Source: Amycolatopsis alba DSM 44262 (lineage in GTDB: Bacteria; Actinomycetota; Actinomycetes; Mycobacteriales; Pseudonocardiaceae). Taken from it: a stretch of DNA of 64,000 nucleotides. Below the pieces are notes generated by a model. That model ran no database searches. It worked only from the letters and a program-made list of their open reading frames with translations, and was not told where the DNA came from. Positions 28,484-37,733 of the stretch are shown here, piece by piece. Each line of letters starts with the position of its first letter. Within the stretch, counting starts at the first letter, position 1. Where the stretch lies: assembly GCF_000384215.1 (NCBI RefSeq), contig NZ_KB913032.1, positions 2,123,565-2,187,564 of the forward strand, given 5' to 3'. Position numbers and translations under genes: made by a program.

Positions 28484-29281
28484 TCAGTGCTCCGACGCCA
28501 GCGCGGCGCCGATGTAGCCTGCGGACAGCAGTGCGAAAATGTATGCCTGCAGGACCTGGATGAATGCCTCCAGGAAGGTCATCGCGATGGCGAACAGGAA
28601 CGCCACCGGAGACGCGACTTTCACGAGGCCTTCGCCATCGGTCAGCAGGAAGCTCCCACCGAGCGTGAAGACCATGATGATCAGGTGCCCGGCGAACATC
28701 GCCGCAAAGACTCGGATGGCCAGCGTGGCGGGTGCGATGAAGAACTTCTGCGCGAACTCGATGGTGGAGTACAGCGGCAGCACGAACCCCGGAATACCCG
28801 CCGGAGCCAGTTCCTTCTTCAGGTAACCCTTGAAACCGTGGCGCTTGAACCCGACGTAGTGATACACCGGGTAAACGACAAGGAACGCGAGGGCGACCGG
28901 GAAGCCGATTCGCGCCATGGTCGGGAACTGGAAGAACGGGATGATCCCGAAGATGTTGTTCACCAGCACGAAGCTGAAGAGACCGAGCACGAGCGGGATG
29001 TACGGCTTGAAGTCGGCAGAGCCGATCTGTTCCCGCGCGATGTTGTTGCGGCCGAAGTTGTAAATCGACTCGGCGATGAACTGTCCCTTACCAGGGACGA
29101 CCTTCAGCCGGCGCGACGACAACATGAAGTAGGTGATGAGGATGATCAGGGAGATGACCACCAGCAACATCGGCTTGGTGAAGCTCAACCAATAGCCGGA
29201 GCCGAACAACGGCGGTAGGTTGAAGTCTTTGACGCCAGGCGGCTTGAACTCCGCACCCTCGGCTAGTACCAGCGCGCCCAC
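28484..29281 (-). CDS. atpB: ATP synthase F0 subunit a
   Basis: 265-residue membrane subunit providing the proton half-channels. LAIRVFAAMFAGHLI holds the essential Arg (E. coli R210 equivalent). Five or six helices are visible, with FIAESIYNFGRNNI near the middle. GTG 29281 is preceded by AAGGAG. It is the first gene of the atpBEFHAGDC transcript; a 379-nt region separates it from atpI. Confidence 0.96.
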   Translation of the reverse strand: MGALVLAEGAEFKPPGVKDFNLPPLFGSGYWLSFTKPMLLVVISLIILITYFMLSSRRLKVVPGKGQFIAESIYNFGRNNIAREQIGSADFKPYIPLVLGLFSFVLVNNIFGIIPFFQFPTMARIGFPVALAFLVVYPVYHYVGFKRHGFKGYLKKELAPAGIPGFVLPLYSTIEFAQKFFIAPATLAIRVFAAMFAGHLIIMVFTLGGSFLLTDGEGLVKVASPVAFLFAIAMTFLEAFIQVLQAYIFALLSAGYIGAALASEH

Positions 29282-29660
29282 TGGGCTCCTTCCGGTTCTC
29301 CCGGCCGGCGTTCACTCCGCCGGGGGAATCGTCACGATCTGGACTTAACGTACCCGACACGTATCGGGTCGTCGGAGGCGGCCACCCCACGATGTGCTGA
29401 ACACGGTTTCACGTTCCGCACACGAGGATTCTCGATGCAGTGCCCCCGGAAGACAGACGCCTGCCAGCGGGTGATGAGGGACGATTCAACACCGTCGCCA
29501 CACTGCTGTTCGGGGTTCGTCATCAGGAGCCGGCAGCCGAGGCCGCCGCCCATACGCGGACCATATCAGCAGGTTCCGACGGCCCGTACAGGCGTACTAC
29601 ATTGCCACCGATCGGCCGAGGACCTAGGTCCCGTCCCAGGTCAGGACCTCGGTCCCGGAA
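29282..29660. other. 379-nt region between atpI and atpB
   Basis: No gene is convincing. It probably holds the atp operon promoter and leader. A short inverted repeat, CCCGACACGTATCGGG, is seen at about 29354-29369. A cluster of GGTCC/GGACC words at about 29619-29655 (GACCTAGGTC among them) could form a terminator for atpI. Confidence 0.5.
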
Positions 29661-30116
29661 TCAGCGGGAAGCGGGGATGATCGTCGGGATCTTGGTCTTG
29701 CGGAAGGCCGCGAACTCCACCGCGGCGGCCACGAGAATCGCGACGATCATGGTGACGCCCAGCGCCATCGGGTCGATCGAGGACACTCCGCGGAGCAGGC
29801 TCAGCGCCCCGAAAAGGAGGACGATCTTGAGCACGTAACCACCGAGAGCGATCACCATCACGAACATCGGGTCCATCCCCGCGCTGAAGCGCATGAGGCC
29901 CAGCGTCGCGAGGGCGGACACGAAGGCGAGCACGCCACCGATGCCCGAGCCGAACAGACCCGGCTGTCCTTTGAGGATGGTGAAGACCACGATGCAGATC
30001 AGCACCGCGGGCGGGACCAGCTTCAGGGAAGCCTTCATCATCGCGTTGGCCGCTTGCAGAACCACCTTGGCGTGGGGGTTTTCCTCCGCCTCGACGGTCT
30101 TTTCGGTCTCGCTCAC
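29661..30116 (-). CDS. atpI: AtpI-like membrane protein
   Basis: 151-residue protein with four hydrophobic segments, located between wecA and atpB as the AtpI/Rv1303-type protein is in mycobacteria. A charged N-terminus (SETEKTVEAEENPHA) leads to LVPPAVLICIVVFTILKG and further helices. AtpI proteins assist ring assembly or cation supply for F0. GTG 30116 is supported by AGGGAG upstream; the longer frame to 30176 is not. Confidence 0.8.
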   Translation of the reverse strand: MSETEKTVEAEENPHAKVVLQAANAMMKASLKLVPPAVLICIVVFTILKGQPGLFGSGIGGVLAFVSALATLGLMRFSAGMDPMFVMVIALGGYVLKIVLLFGALSLLRGVSSIDPMALGVTMIVAILVAAAVEFAAFRKTKIPTIIPASR

Positions 30117-30195
30117 AGAAAGCTCCCTGGTCGTCTCAACACGCCAGTGTAGGCGCGTGCGGATCGCGCCTTTCACGCAGTCTGAGTTCTGCCGT

Positions 30196-31347
30196 TCAGG
30201 CGGTCCGGTTCCGCGACCGCAGCCGCGGGATCACCGACACCAGGGTCGCCAGCAGGAAGCCGAATCCGACAATCCAGAAAACCGCGGCGTCGTCGAACAA
30301 CGTCACCGACACGGCGCCGAACGCGAGCAGGCCCGCCCACAAGTAGATGAGCAGGACCGCGCGGCGCTGCGAGTGCCCGATCTCCAGCAGACGGTGGTGC
30401 AGGTGCATCTTGTCCGCGGCGAACGGGCTCTCACCGCGACGGGTGCGGCGGATGACCGCCATGATCAGGTCGAGCAAGGGCACGAACAGCACCGCGGCGA
30501 CCACGACGAGCGGCGAAAGCAACGCGAGCGCGTCCTTGCCGCTGAACTGCGGGTACGGCACACGGCCCGACGCGGACGTCGTCGCGCCTGCCAGCATGAG
30601 GCCGATCATCATCGAGCCCGAGTCGCCCATGAAGATCTTCGCGGGCTGGAAATTGTACGGCAGGAAGCCCAGACAGGCCCCGGCCAGGGTGGCGGCGATG
30701 AGGGCGGGCGGGTACGCGCCGACGTCACCGCCCGAAGAGTCGAGCAGGCCGAGCGAGAACGAGCAGGTCGCCGCGGCGGCGATGAAACCGAGACCGCCGG
30801 CGAGCCCGTCGAGGCCGTCGACGAAGTTCATCGCGTTGACCATGACGACCACCAGCACGACGGTCAGCAGCGCGCCCTGGTTCTTGTCCAGCACGAGCAC
30901 CTGGCCGAAGGATCCGTCGCCGCCGCCCCACGGCACCCAGAACGACACCCACTGCACACCGAAGATCACCAGGATCCCCGCGCACATGACCTGGCCTGCC
31001 AGTTTCGTCCAGGCGTCCAGCTCGAACCGGTCGTCAAGCGCGCCGATCAGGGAGATGACCCCGGCGGCGAGCAGGACACCCAGCGAGTCGAAGGAGAAGT
31101 CGAAGCCCCGGCTCAGCGCGGGCAGCTGGTGCGCGAGCCCCATCGCGGCGGCGACGCCGAGGAAGATGCCGATGCCACCCATCCGCGGGATCGGGGTGAC
31201 ATGGACGTCGCGGGCCCGCGGGTTGGCGATCGCGCCGATCCGGATGGCCACCCGGCGCACCACGCCGGTGAGCAGGAAGGTAACGGCCGCCGCGGTGAGG
31301 GCGACGAGGATGTACTCCCGGATCGGGAGGCCTTGCGTAGGAGGCAT
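30196..31347 (-). CDS. wecA: Undecaprenyl/decaprenyl-phosphate GlcNAc-1-phosphate transferase (WecA)
   Basis: 383-residue polytopic enzyme of the MraY/WecA family that starts the arabinogalactan linkage unit by moving GlcNAc-1-P onto a polyprenyl phosphate. IPRMGGIGIFLGVA is the first conserved loop. NAMNFVDGLDGLAGG holds the DxxN-type Asp residues, and FMGDSGSMMIGLML and MHLHHRLLEIGHS (HxHH-type loop) complete the set. Gene order (sua5, wecA, atpI, atpB) is as in mycobacteria. Together with aftB in this window it points to an arabinogalactan cell wall. Confidence 0.92.
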   Translation of the reverse strand: MPPTQGLPIREYILVALTAAAVTFLLTGVVRRVAIRIGAIANPRARDVHVTPIPRMGGIGIFLGVAAAMGLAHQLPALSRGFDFSFDSLGVLLAAGVISLIGALDDRFELDAWTKLAGQVMCAGILVIFGVQWVSFWVPWGGGDGSFGQVLVLDKNQGALLTVVLVVVMVNAMNFVDGLDGLAGGLGFIAAAATCSFSLGLLDSSGGDVGAYPPALIAATLAGACLGFLPYNFQPAKIFMGDSGSMMIGLMLAGATTSASGRVPYPQFSGKDALALLSPLVVVAAVLFVPLLDLIMAVIRRTRRGESPFAADKMHLHHRLLEIGHSQRRAVLLIYLWAGLLAFGAVSVTLFDDAAVFWIVGFGFLLATLVSVIPRLRSRNRTA

Positions 31348-31432
31348 GGTGCGTTACGCCGCCGAGGTCCAAGTCACTCGAACACGCTACCGCGCCAGGG
31401 GGATACGGCAGCCGACGGTCCTAGGCGAGTGA

Positions 31433-32083
31433 CTAGGCCAGCGACTCCGCGGGCACTCCCAGTACTTCCGCGACGGCGGCGCGGCTCACCGCGCCCTCCC
31501 GCAGGACGACCGGGTCGTCGCCGGTGAGGTCGACCATCGTCGACGGAACGGGCTCGCCGGACGAGCCACCGTCGAGATAGACCGCGACACTGTCGCCGAG
31601 CTGGTCGACCGCTTCCTGCGCGGTGGTGGCCGGCGGGCGCCCGGACACGTTCGCGCTGGAAACCGCCATCGGGCCGACGTCGCGCAGCAGTTCCAGCGCG
31701 ACCGGGTGCAGCGGCATGCGCAGCATCACCGTTCCGCGTGACTGGCCCAGATCCCACTGCAGGCTCGGCGCGTGCGGGAGAATGATGGAGAGGTCGCCCG
31801 GCCAGAAGGCTTCGATGAGCGCGCGGGCCTGCGGCGGCGTGCCGAGCACGAGTCCGTCCACAGTGGACCAGGAACCGACCAGGACGCCGACCGGCATGTC
31901 CGGGCCGCGGTTCTTGGCACGCAGGAGCGACTGGACGGCGCCGCCGTCGAACGCGTCCGCGCCGATTCCGTAGACCGTGTCGGTCGGGAGGACGACGAGG
32001 CGGCTGGAACGCACCGCGCTCGCCGCCGCGGCGAGCCCGTCGGCCCGTGATTCACGCTTGCTGCAGTCGTACACCGCGCTCAT
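31433..32083 (-). CDS. L-threonylcarbamoyladenylate synthase (Sua5/YrdC family)
   Basis: 216-residue enzyme making threonylcarbamoyl-AMP for the t6A37 tRNA modification. VLPTDTVYGIGADAF is the N-terminal signature, KNRGPDMPVGVLV the Lys-Arg ATP site, and MAVSSANVSGRPPAT the second signature. ATG 32083 gives MSAVYDCSKRES. TACGCT lies 8 nt upstream, so it may be leaderless. Upstream is a 474-nt repeat-rich gap that interrupts the usual prmC-sua5 adjacency. Confidence 0.93.
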   Translation of the reverse strand: MSAVYDCSKRESRADGLAAAASAVRSSRLVVLPTDTVYGIGADAFDGGAVQSLLRAKNRGPDMPVGVLVGSWSTVDGLVLGTPPQARALIEAFWPGDLSIILPHAPSLQWDLGQSRGTVMLRMPLHPVALELLRDVGPMAVSSANVSGRPPATTAQEAVDQLGDSVAVYLDGGSSGEPVPSTMVDLTGDDPVVLREGAVSRAAVAEVLGVPAESLA

Positions 32084-32177
32084 GGGCAGTGAGCGTAGCC
32101 CTGCCGCGTTCGGGGCTCGCCAAGGTGCCCGTCGTCGCGCCGCCGGGCGGTGCTCGGGCCGTCCGCCGGTTTCGGGT

Positions 32178-32230
32178 GTCGCGAAAGCCACTTTCGGGAC
32201 GTCTGATGTCCCGAAAGTGGCTTTCGCGAC
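32178..32230. repeat. Family A nested palindrome, copy 3
   Basis: Perfect 23-nt arms (32178-32200 and 32208-32230) around the loop GTCTGAT. The core is CGCGAAAGCCACTTTCGGG, of the same subtype as copies 2 and 5. Confidence 0.92.
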
Positions 32231-32272
32231 GCCAGAGCGGCCAGGGTCGGGCGCGGACCGGTGGGAACGGAC

Positions 32273-32325
32273 GTTGCGAAAGCCACTTTCACAACGTTGA
32301 AGGTTGCGAAAGTGGCTTTCGCAAC
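32273..32325. repeat. Family A nested palindrome, copy 4
   Basis: 23-nt arms with one mismatch around the loop GTTGAAG, the same subtype and loop as copy 1. The single mismatch is in the left arm (TTTCACAAC instead of TTTCGCAAC). Confidence 0.92.
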
Positions 32326-32441
32326 GTCTCCGGTGAGGCCACGCCCCAGCAGGCGAAAGCGGTCACCCGAGCACCTGCGGTCGGGCGATCTCATGTGACT
32401 GGTTGGACGACTCGCGGCGGGAACCCGGCCGCCGGCTACGG

Positions 32442-32498
32442 GTGTCGCGAAAGCCACTTTCGGGACGTCTGTTGTCCTGAAAGTGGCTTTCGCGACAC
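32442..32498. repeat. Family A nested palindrome, copy 5
   Basis: 25-nt arms starting GTGTCGCGAAAGCC and ending GGCTTTCGCGACAC, with one mismatched pair, around the loop GTCTGTT, a one-base variant of the GTCTGAT loop. Confidence 0.92.
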
Positions 32499-32557
32499 GG
32501 TCCGTGGCTGGTTACGTCAGGTGGGGCAACGAGACCTCCTCGTCCCTTCAGCCACCG

Positions 32558-34543
32558 TCAGAAGGCGAAAGCGGTGCAGAACGACGTCGCCGTCTTCGCC
32601 GGGTCGGCGATCGACGTCGCGGTCAGCTTGATCTGCGCGGCGTGGTCACCGCCCGCGGCCCGTTTGGCGTGCGCCGTCGCCGAAGACCGTCCGCCGAACG
32701 GAACGGTGGACAGCTCGTTCGGCAGCCGGACCTCCCAGCCCTTCGCGGTGGTGGACGCGCTCAGGCGGTAGGTGTCCGTGTTGTACGGCGCCACCGACCC
32801 CTTCGCGTCGCCGGTGTTGAACACCGGGAACGAACAGGTCGCGAGGCCGTTCTTGCCGAACGCGGGCGCCGACGGCCAGAGCGAAACGCCCCTGGCCTGC
32901 GAACCCGCGCCGTCGAGCGAGGCCACCGTGACGACGTAGGACAGCACGCCCTTCCGGTCGCGTTCGACGTCCGAGACCAGGAACTTCAGCCGGTTGGCCT
33001 GGTCGGTGTACTCGTACTTGCTCGCCGAACCGGTGCCCGCCTTGAACGCGGCGTCGTTGAGCTGGCGGTAGTCGCCGATCGGGATCGGGACCGCGGTCCC
33101 GTCCGGCTTCTTGTAGTCGGTCATGCCGATGTCGGCCGGGTTCGCGTCGACGATCCATTCGAACGGCGCGTTGTCCTGGTTCTTCGTCTTCGCGATGATG
33201 ACGCCGGAATCGGGGGCGAAGGAATCGCTGCCCATCCGGTCGACGACCTCGACGGTGTAATTGTCGTACCCGCCGCCGTCGCAGAACGGATCCTTGGACC
33301 GGTCGCATTTCGGCGAAAGGTCCCCGCCGGGCAGCGCGATGTTGATACCGCTGTAGGCACCCTGTCCGGGAAGGACCGAACGCGCGGTGATCCTGGTCGA
33401 AACCGGGCCGGTCTTGGCGAGGGAGTTCCGGTCCAGTTTGAGCACGTCTTCAGGGTCGATGATGTCGAGCTTCATCTTGGTGCGCAGCATGTGGTGCGAC
33501 CCCATCGAACCACCCTGGGTCGCCGGGATCTGCCAGCGCGTGTGCGGTCCGCCGGGGCCGTTGAAGCTGCCGCGGGACATCATCTCCCACGGGCCGGTGT
33601 AGGTCCTGGACGGCGGGTTTCCGAACGGGTTGTTGTAGTTGTCGCCGATGCCGAGAATGTGGCTGAATTCGTGCGCGTAAACCGCCTGGCCCGAGCTTTC
33701 GGCCTGGGTCGAGGAACCGGTGACCGCGTTCGGCCAGATGCTCGCCGCGGATTTCCACGACGTCCACGGGACATAGCGGGTCGACGCGGCGTTCGGCATT
33801 CCCGCGACACCGGGGCCGAATTCGTCGGGCACGTTCCCCGGCTCGCCGAACTTCATCACGCCGAATTCCTGCCAGGTCGCGCTCTCGTCCTGGCCCGCGG
33901 AGAGATAGAAGACGAAGTCGAACTGCTTGGAGACGTCACCGACGTCCGCCCGCCAGGCCGCGCCCGCGTCGGCGCGCAGGTCGCGCTTGCAGTTCGCCCC
34001 CGGCGGACAGGCGTCGGGCTGGAACTCCATGCCGTACTCGAAGGACTTGCCCGGCAGGCGGTACGGCCCGAACGCGGTCAGGTCGACGCCCAGCCTGCCG
34101 CCGGAGTCCTCCATCCAGTACTCGTTGATCGTGTGGCCCTTGTTGATCGCCTGCGGCTTGTTGAGGAAGTCCTGGTAGAACTTCGCGACGTCCGCGCGGG
34201 GGATGTTGCTGGCGGCGGGGCCGGGGTTGCCGAACACCGTCGAATGCGTCGGCTGCGTGACGGCGAATTCCTGGTCCGGGTAGTCCGCGAGCACCACGGC
34301 GCCCTTGAACGTCCGTTTGGTCGGCTTCAGCGCGGGATCGGCCCAGTTGGTGCCGGGCGGCTTGCGGTAGTCGTCCCACGTCATATGGTCCTGGTTCTCC
34401 CAGGTCGAGCCGTCGATCGGGGCGGGCCAGCCCTTCACGGGAGCAGCGGCGGACGCGGGTTGGGCGATCAGGCCCGGCAGCAGCGCGACGCTGGCGAGAA
34501 CGGCGAGTGTTCTTAGTGGGGCTCGTCGGAGAGACGATCGCAT
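32558..34543 (-). CDS. Secreted M6-family metalloprotease (immune inhibitor A-like)
   Basis: 661-residue exported zinc peptidase. The signal peptide has a basic start (RSSLRRAPLRT), a hydrophobic core and an ASAAA cleavage region near residue 34. The catalytic motif HEFSHILGIGDNY provides HExxH plus the downstream Gly-x-Gly-Asp typical of M6. A Met-turn-like WEMMSRGS lies about 25 residues later. The C-terminal third looks like beta-rich accessory domains. GGGAGGTG precedes ATG 34543. It is a single-gene unit inserted between sua5 and prmC relative to mycobacterial order. The likely role is degradation of extracellular protein. Confidence 0.88.
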   Translation of the reverse strand: MRSSLRRAPLRTLAVLASVALLPGLIAQPASAAAPVKGWPAPIDGSTWENQDHMTWDDYRKPPGTNWADPALKPTKRTFKGAVVLADYPDQEFAVTQPTHSTVFGNPGPAASNIPRADVAKFYQDFLNKPQAINKGHTINEYWMEDSGGRLGVDLTAFGPYRLPGKSFEYGMEFQPDACPPGANCKRDLRADAGAAWRADVGDVSKQFDFVFYLSAGQDESATWQEFGVMKFGEPGNVPDEFGPGVAGMPNAASTRYVPWTSWKSAASIWPNAVTGSSTQAESSGQAVYAHEFSHILGIGDNYNNPFGNPPSRTYTGPWEMMSRGSFNGPGGPHTRWQIPATQGGSMGSHHMLRTKMKLDIIDPEDVLKLDRNSLAKTGPVSTRITARSVLPGQGAYSGINIALPGGDLSPKCDRSKDPFCDGGGYDNYTVEVVDRMGSDSFAPDSGVIIAKTKNQDNAPFEWIVDANPADIGMTDYKKPDGTAVPIPIGDYRQLNDAAFKAGTGSASKYEYTDQANRLKFLVSDVERDRKGVLSYVVTVASLDGAGSQARGVSLWPSAPAFGKNGLATCSFPVFNTGDAKGSVAPYNTDTYRLSASTTAKGWEVRLPNELSTVPFGGRSSATAHAKRAAGGDHAAQIKLTATSIADPAKTATSFCTAFAF

Positions 34544-34685
34544 CGGGGTACACCTCCCAGTCGGACCGCCGATGAGGCGGCCGTGATCGACGTTAGGAGG
34601 CGGGCTTTGTCCTGGGCACCGCCGGAAGTCGTGAGTCCCGCTAACTATCCTCCGAACGCCCGCGTCCAGTCCTCTGAACGCGGAG

Positions 34686-35552
34686 TCAGGAGACGCGGAG
34701 GGCGGTGACGAACCGCGCCCGGCCTGCCAGGTCCAGGTGGCCCCGCACGTCGGTCAGCACCCGCCGGGCCCGCACCAGCGCCGGGACGGCGGACCCGTGC
34801 GTGTCGTCGTGCTCGATCGCCATCCCGCCGGTGGGCCGCAGCAGCCGCGCGGAGGCGGCGATCGCGTGCCGGATCACGGCCAGCCCGCTCTCCTCCGCGA
34901 ACACCGCCCGCGGCGGGTCGTGCTCGGCGACCTCCGTCGGCACCGGTGTGCCTTCCGGCACGTACGGCGGGTTGCACAGGACCAGGTCGACGAGGCCGTC
35001 GAGCTCGGCGAACATCGTGCTGTCCGCGACGTCGCCGGAGTACAGCCGGATGGGCGTGTCGCCCGCGTCGGCGTGGACGTCGGCGTTGTGCCGGGCCCAG
35101 GCGAGCGCCTGCGCGTCGATGTCGACGGCGTAGACGACGGCGTCCGGCCGCGCGTGCTGCACGGCCAGCGCCAGCGCGCCGGAGCCGGTGCACAGGTCGA
35201 CCACCACCGGGTACTCACGCCCGTGCAGCAGCTTGAGGCCCCATTCCAGGAGCAGTTCGGTCTCCGGCCGCGGGACGAACACCCCGGCGCCGACGTTGAC
35301 CGTGATGTCGCCGAGCGCGGCCCACCCGGTGAGGTACTGCAGCGGGATCCGCTTGGCCCGCTGGTTCACGAGCTGGCCGATCGCGTCGATGACCGGTGGG
35401 TCCACCAGCGGCACCATCGGCAGGCGGCCGCGTTCGACGCCGAGGACATGCGAGGCGATCAGCTCCGCGTCCGAGCGCGGTGACGCCACACCGGCTTCGG
35501 TGAGAATGCGGGTCGCTTCCATGATGGCGAGGCGCAACGGCTGCCGGTTCAC
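34686..35552 (-). CDS. prmC: Release factor N5-glutamine methyltransferase PrmC
   Basis: 288-residue SAM-dependent enzyme that methylates the Gln of the GGQ motif in release factors, including the PrfA encoded 6 kb away. The SAM site is VVDLCTGSGALALAVQ and the substrate motif NPPY is in LCNPPYVPEGTPV. An N-terminal helical domain precedes them, with YLTGWAALGDITV. GTG 35552 has AAGGAA upstream. In mycobacteria it directly follows prfA; here they are separated by the 35553-41852 insert. Confidence 0.94.
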   Translation of the reverse strand: MNRQPLRLAIMEATRILTEAGVASPRSDAELIASHVLGVERGRLPMVPLVDPPVIDAIGQLVNQRAKRIPLQYLTGWAALGDITVNVGAGVFVPRPETELLLEWGLKLLHGREYPVVVDLCTGSGALALAVQHARPDAVVYAVDIDAQALAWARHNADVHADAGDTPIRLYSGDVADSTMFAELDGLVDLVLCNPPYVPEGTPVPTEVAEHDPPRAVFAEESGLAVIRHAIAASARLLRPTGGMAIEHDDTHGSAVPALVRARRVLTDVRGHLDLAGRARFVTALRVS

Positions 35553-35635
35553 TGGTGTTCCTTCACAGAGTCAAGCCTGACACACGGGGCACGCGTGCCG
35601 TGGTCGATACACGCGGGCTCAGGGTATCGATTGCC

Positions 35636-36184
35636 TCAGCGCACCCGCCACGAGAGCGACGACAACGTCAGCGCCGCTTCGGCCACCCGCCGCGCGAGGT
35701 CGGTCTGGAGGCTCTTCGTCGCCGAAGTGATCCACTCGTCGACGTTCCGTACACCGACATCGCGGTACTCGACGGCTTGAAGCAGCATCTCCAGCTTGTC
35801 TGCGTCGCGTGCGTACAGCGCCTCCGGGCTCTCTGCGGCTTCGTACTCGTCGACCGCGTCGCGGACCGAGTCACGCGCCGCACCGGAGAGCGCCGACGTC
35901 TGCGCGGCGGTGATCGCCCGCGGGTCCGGCTTCTCGACGAAACCCTTGATCGTGTGCGGGAGGTCGCCGGTCCGCGTCTCCTGCGTGTCGTGCCAGAGCG
36001 CGAGATACGCCGCCCGAGCCGGGTCGGCGCCACCCTCGGCCGCCAACAGGCCTGCCAGCTGCGCGACGCGCGTGGTGTGCTCGGCGACCGATTCGGGATC
36101 GCGGACCCCGGCCTGCCACCATCCGGCCCGCCGGATCCGCTTGAGTACACCCAGTTCGAACCCGAACCTGGCCAGGGCTTCCAC
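35636..36184 (-). CDS. HD-domain nucleotide hydrolase (YfbR/YGK1-like)
   Basis: 182-residue HD phosphohydrolase. The metal ligands are the His in SVAEHTTRVAQLAGLL, the His-Asp in YLALWHDTQETRTGDLPH, and the later Asp in ARDADKLEMLLQAVEY. This pattern is close to the 5'-deoxyribonucleotidase-type HD enzymes. GTG 36184 is supported by TAGGAG five nt upstream, so the longer frame to 36220 is not used. It is divergent from the membrane gene at 36296. Confidence 0.85.
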   Translation of the reverse strand: MEALARFGFELGVLKRIRRAGWWQAGVRDPESVAEHTTRVAQLAGLLAAEGGADPARAAYLALWHDTQETRTGDLPHTIKGFVEKPDPRAITAAQTSALSGAARDSVRDAVDEYEAAESPEALYARDADKLEMLLQAVEYRDVGVRNVDEWITSATKSLQTDLARRVAEAALTLSSLSWRVR

Positions 36185-36282
36185 AGTTCTCCTACGCGTC
36201 GACGGCGATATGCCAGCCAAGTGTCCTCCGGCCTGTCACCCTGCTTCGAGAGGGCACGAACTGATCACCCTCCGGAATCTCT

Positions 36283-36295
36283 TAAGGTGACGCGA
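36283..36295 (+). promoter_or_regulatory. Leaderless promoter of the 36296 membrane gene
   Basis: TAAGGT (36283-36288), then 7 nt, then GTG 36296. An upstream in-frame GTG at 36287 overlaps the hexamer and is less likely. Confidence 0.45.
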
Positions 36296-37729
36296 GTGAA
36301 GATCCGGGAAATCAGACTGACCCTGGGCGTGTTTTTCGCCGCACTCGGGGTGCTCCTTGTCCGTTTCCTGGTTCCGCGCCCGATCGGCATGGCGGATAAC
36401 GGCGACGGCTGGCGCATCCTGTGCCAGCTCGGCGCTCGCGAGCTCGACAGGCCTTCGGAGTACTTCGTCCGCTTCTCCTACGGCACCGCGCCCGCCTGCA
36501 ACAGCGGATACATCTCCAGCCAGAGCTGGATCGACAAGATCGCCAGCGAGATCGGGCAGCTGCTCGGCTCGTCCGCGATCCTGAATCTGCTGGTCCTCGG
36601 CGTGCTGGGCTGCCTGCTGGTCGCGGGCGGGATCGCCGCGATCGTGGTGGGCCTGCGCCTTTCGGTCCGCGACAGCGTCATCGCCACGGCCGCGCTACTG
36701 CTGGTCGCGGCGGACTCGGCCTTCTTCGGGTACTTCGCCTCGGTGCTGAGCGAAGGCGCCGCCTTCGTCGGGATGCTCCTGCTCGCCGGCGGGCTCCTGC
36801 TGATGCACCGCACCGGGCCGTGGCGCTACACCGGGGCCGCGGTCACCGTGCTCGGCGCGATGATCGGGATCAACGCGAAGTCGCAGACGCTGCTGCTGAT
36901 CCCGCTGTTCGCGCTCGCGCTGCTGTTCGTCCGGCCCGCGGGCAGCCGCGGCCTGGCCCGCTGGGCGCTGCCGCTGGCGGTGCTCGCCGTCGTCGGCACG
37001 GGTACCGCGCTGGTGCAGGGAGCGGGCGACTCGGCCAACGCGGAGTACCGCGAGGCCAACATGTACCACGTCGTGTTCAACGGGATCGTGGACGGGAAAC
37101 ACGACACCGCCGGCGACCTCGCCGCGCTGGGCCTCCCGCCGGAGTTCGCGAAGTACGTCGGCACCGGCTGGTGGAGCGCGAACGCGGCCTGGCGCGACCC
37201 CGCGTACGGCCAGTACCGCGACAAGATCAGCCGCCGCAACGTCGCCCAGTACTACCTGGACCACCCGGTGCGCGTGGTCGAGATGCTGCACAGGTCCGCG
37301 CAGGAGACGCTGACCGCGCGGGTGCCGAACCTCGGCAGCTTCGGCGAGCACGCCGGGCAGCCGCCGCTCGCCAAGGAGTACCGGATCCCGGTCCTGTCCG
37401 GGATCACCGGCTGGATCGCCCCGCTGGGACTGTTCGCCCTGCTGCCGATCTGGCTGCTCATCGGCTGGGCGGGACTACGGGCCTTCCGGAACCGCACCGG
37501 ACGCCGCGACGTCGGCATCGTGGTGCTCATGTTCCTGCTGTTCGCGATGGGCCAGATCCTGGTCTCCGGTCTCGCGGAAGGCATCGAGAACGTCAAGCAC
37601 CAGCAGCTGACGATCTACCCGACCCTGCTCGCCGCCGCGTTCGCCGCGCTCTCGTTCCTGCCGAAGCGCAAGGACGAGCCGTCGACGACCGAAGAGCGTG
37701 AGCCGGAGACAGCGTCCATCTCCGGCTGA
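36296..37729 (+). CDS. Polytopic membrane protein, possible GT-C type glycosyltransferase
   Basis: 477 residues with about ten membrane helices. After the first helix comes RPIGMADNGDGWRILCQLG, an acidic loop in the position where GT-C glycosyltransferases carry catalytic Asp residues. A large extracytoplasmic part (about residues 240-350) includes YHVVFNGIVDGKHDTAGDL and the FGEHAGQPP segment. It is adjacent and convergent to aftB, suggesting a cell-envelope polysaccharide role. It may belong to the WsfD-like hexose transferase group, but that is recalled from the MADNGDG motif only and is uncertain. Confidence 0.6.
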   Translation: MKIREIRLTLGVFFAALGVLLVRFLVPRPIGMADNGDGWRILCQLGARELDRPSEYFVRFSYGTAPACNSGYISSQSWIDKIASEIGQLLGSSAILNLLVLGVLGCLLVAGGIAAIVVGLRLSVRDSVIATAALLLVAADSAFFGYFASVLSEGAAFVGMLLLAGGLLLMHRTGPWRYTGAAVTVLGAMIGINAKSQTLLLIPLFALALLFVRPAGSRGLARWALPLAVLAVVGTGTALVQGAGDSANAEYREANMYHVVFNGIVDGKHDTAGDLAALGLPPEFAKYVGTGWWSANAAWRDPAYGQYRDKISRRNVAQYYLDHPVRVVEMLHRSAQETLTARVPNLGSFGEHAGQPPLAKEYRIPVLSGITGWIAPLGLFALLPIWLLIGWAGLRAFRNRTGRRDVGIVVLMFLLFAMGQILVSGLAEGIENVKHQQLTIYPTLLAAAFAALSFLPKRKDEPSTTEEREPETASISG

Positions 37730-37733
37730 CGGG

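Larger units (their letters stand above)
32084..32557. other. 474-nt intergenic region with three family A palindromes
   Basis: No gene is seen. Three family A elements occur in 321 nt (32178-32230, 32273-32325, 32442-32498), so about one third of the gap is palindromic. It sits between the 3' end of the M6 protease gene and the sua5 start, exactly where conserved gene order is broken. Confidence 0.85.

Noticed and set aside
28355..29218. 287-codon plus-strand frame across atpE/atpB
   Set aside because: Antisense shadow of the ATP synthase genes with Glu/Arg/Asp-rich text.
35555..36295. N-terminal 247 codons fused to the 36296 membrane protein
   Set aside because: This part is antisense to the HD hydrolase gene and has Arg-rich non-protein composition; a leaderless start at 36296 explains the real protein.
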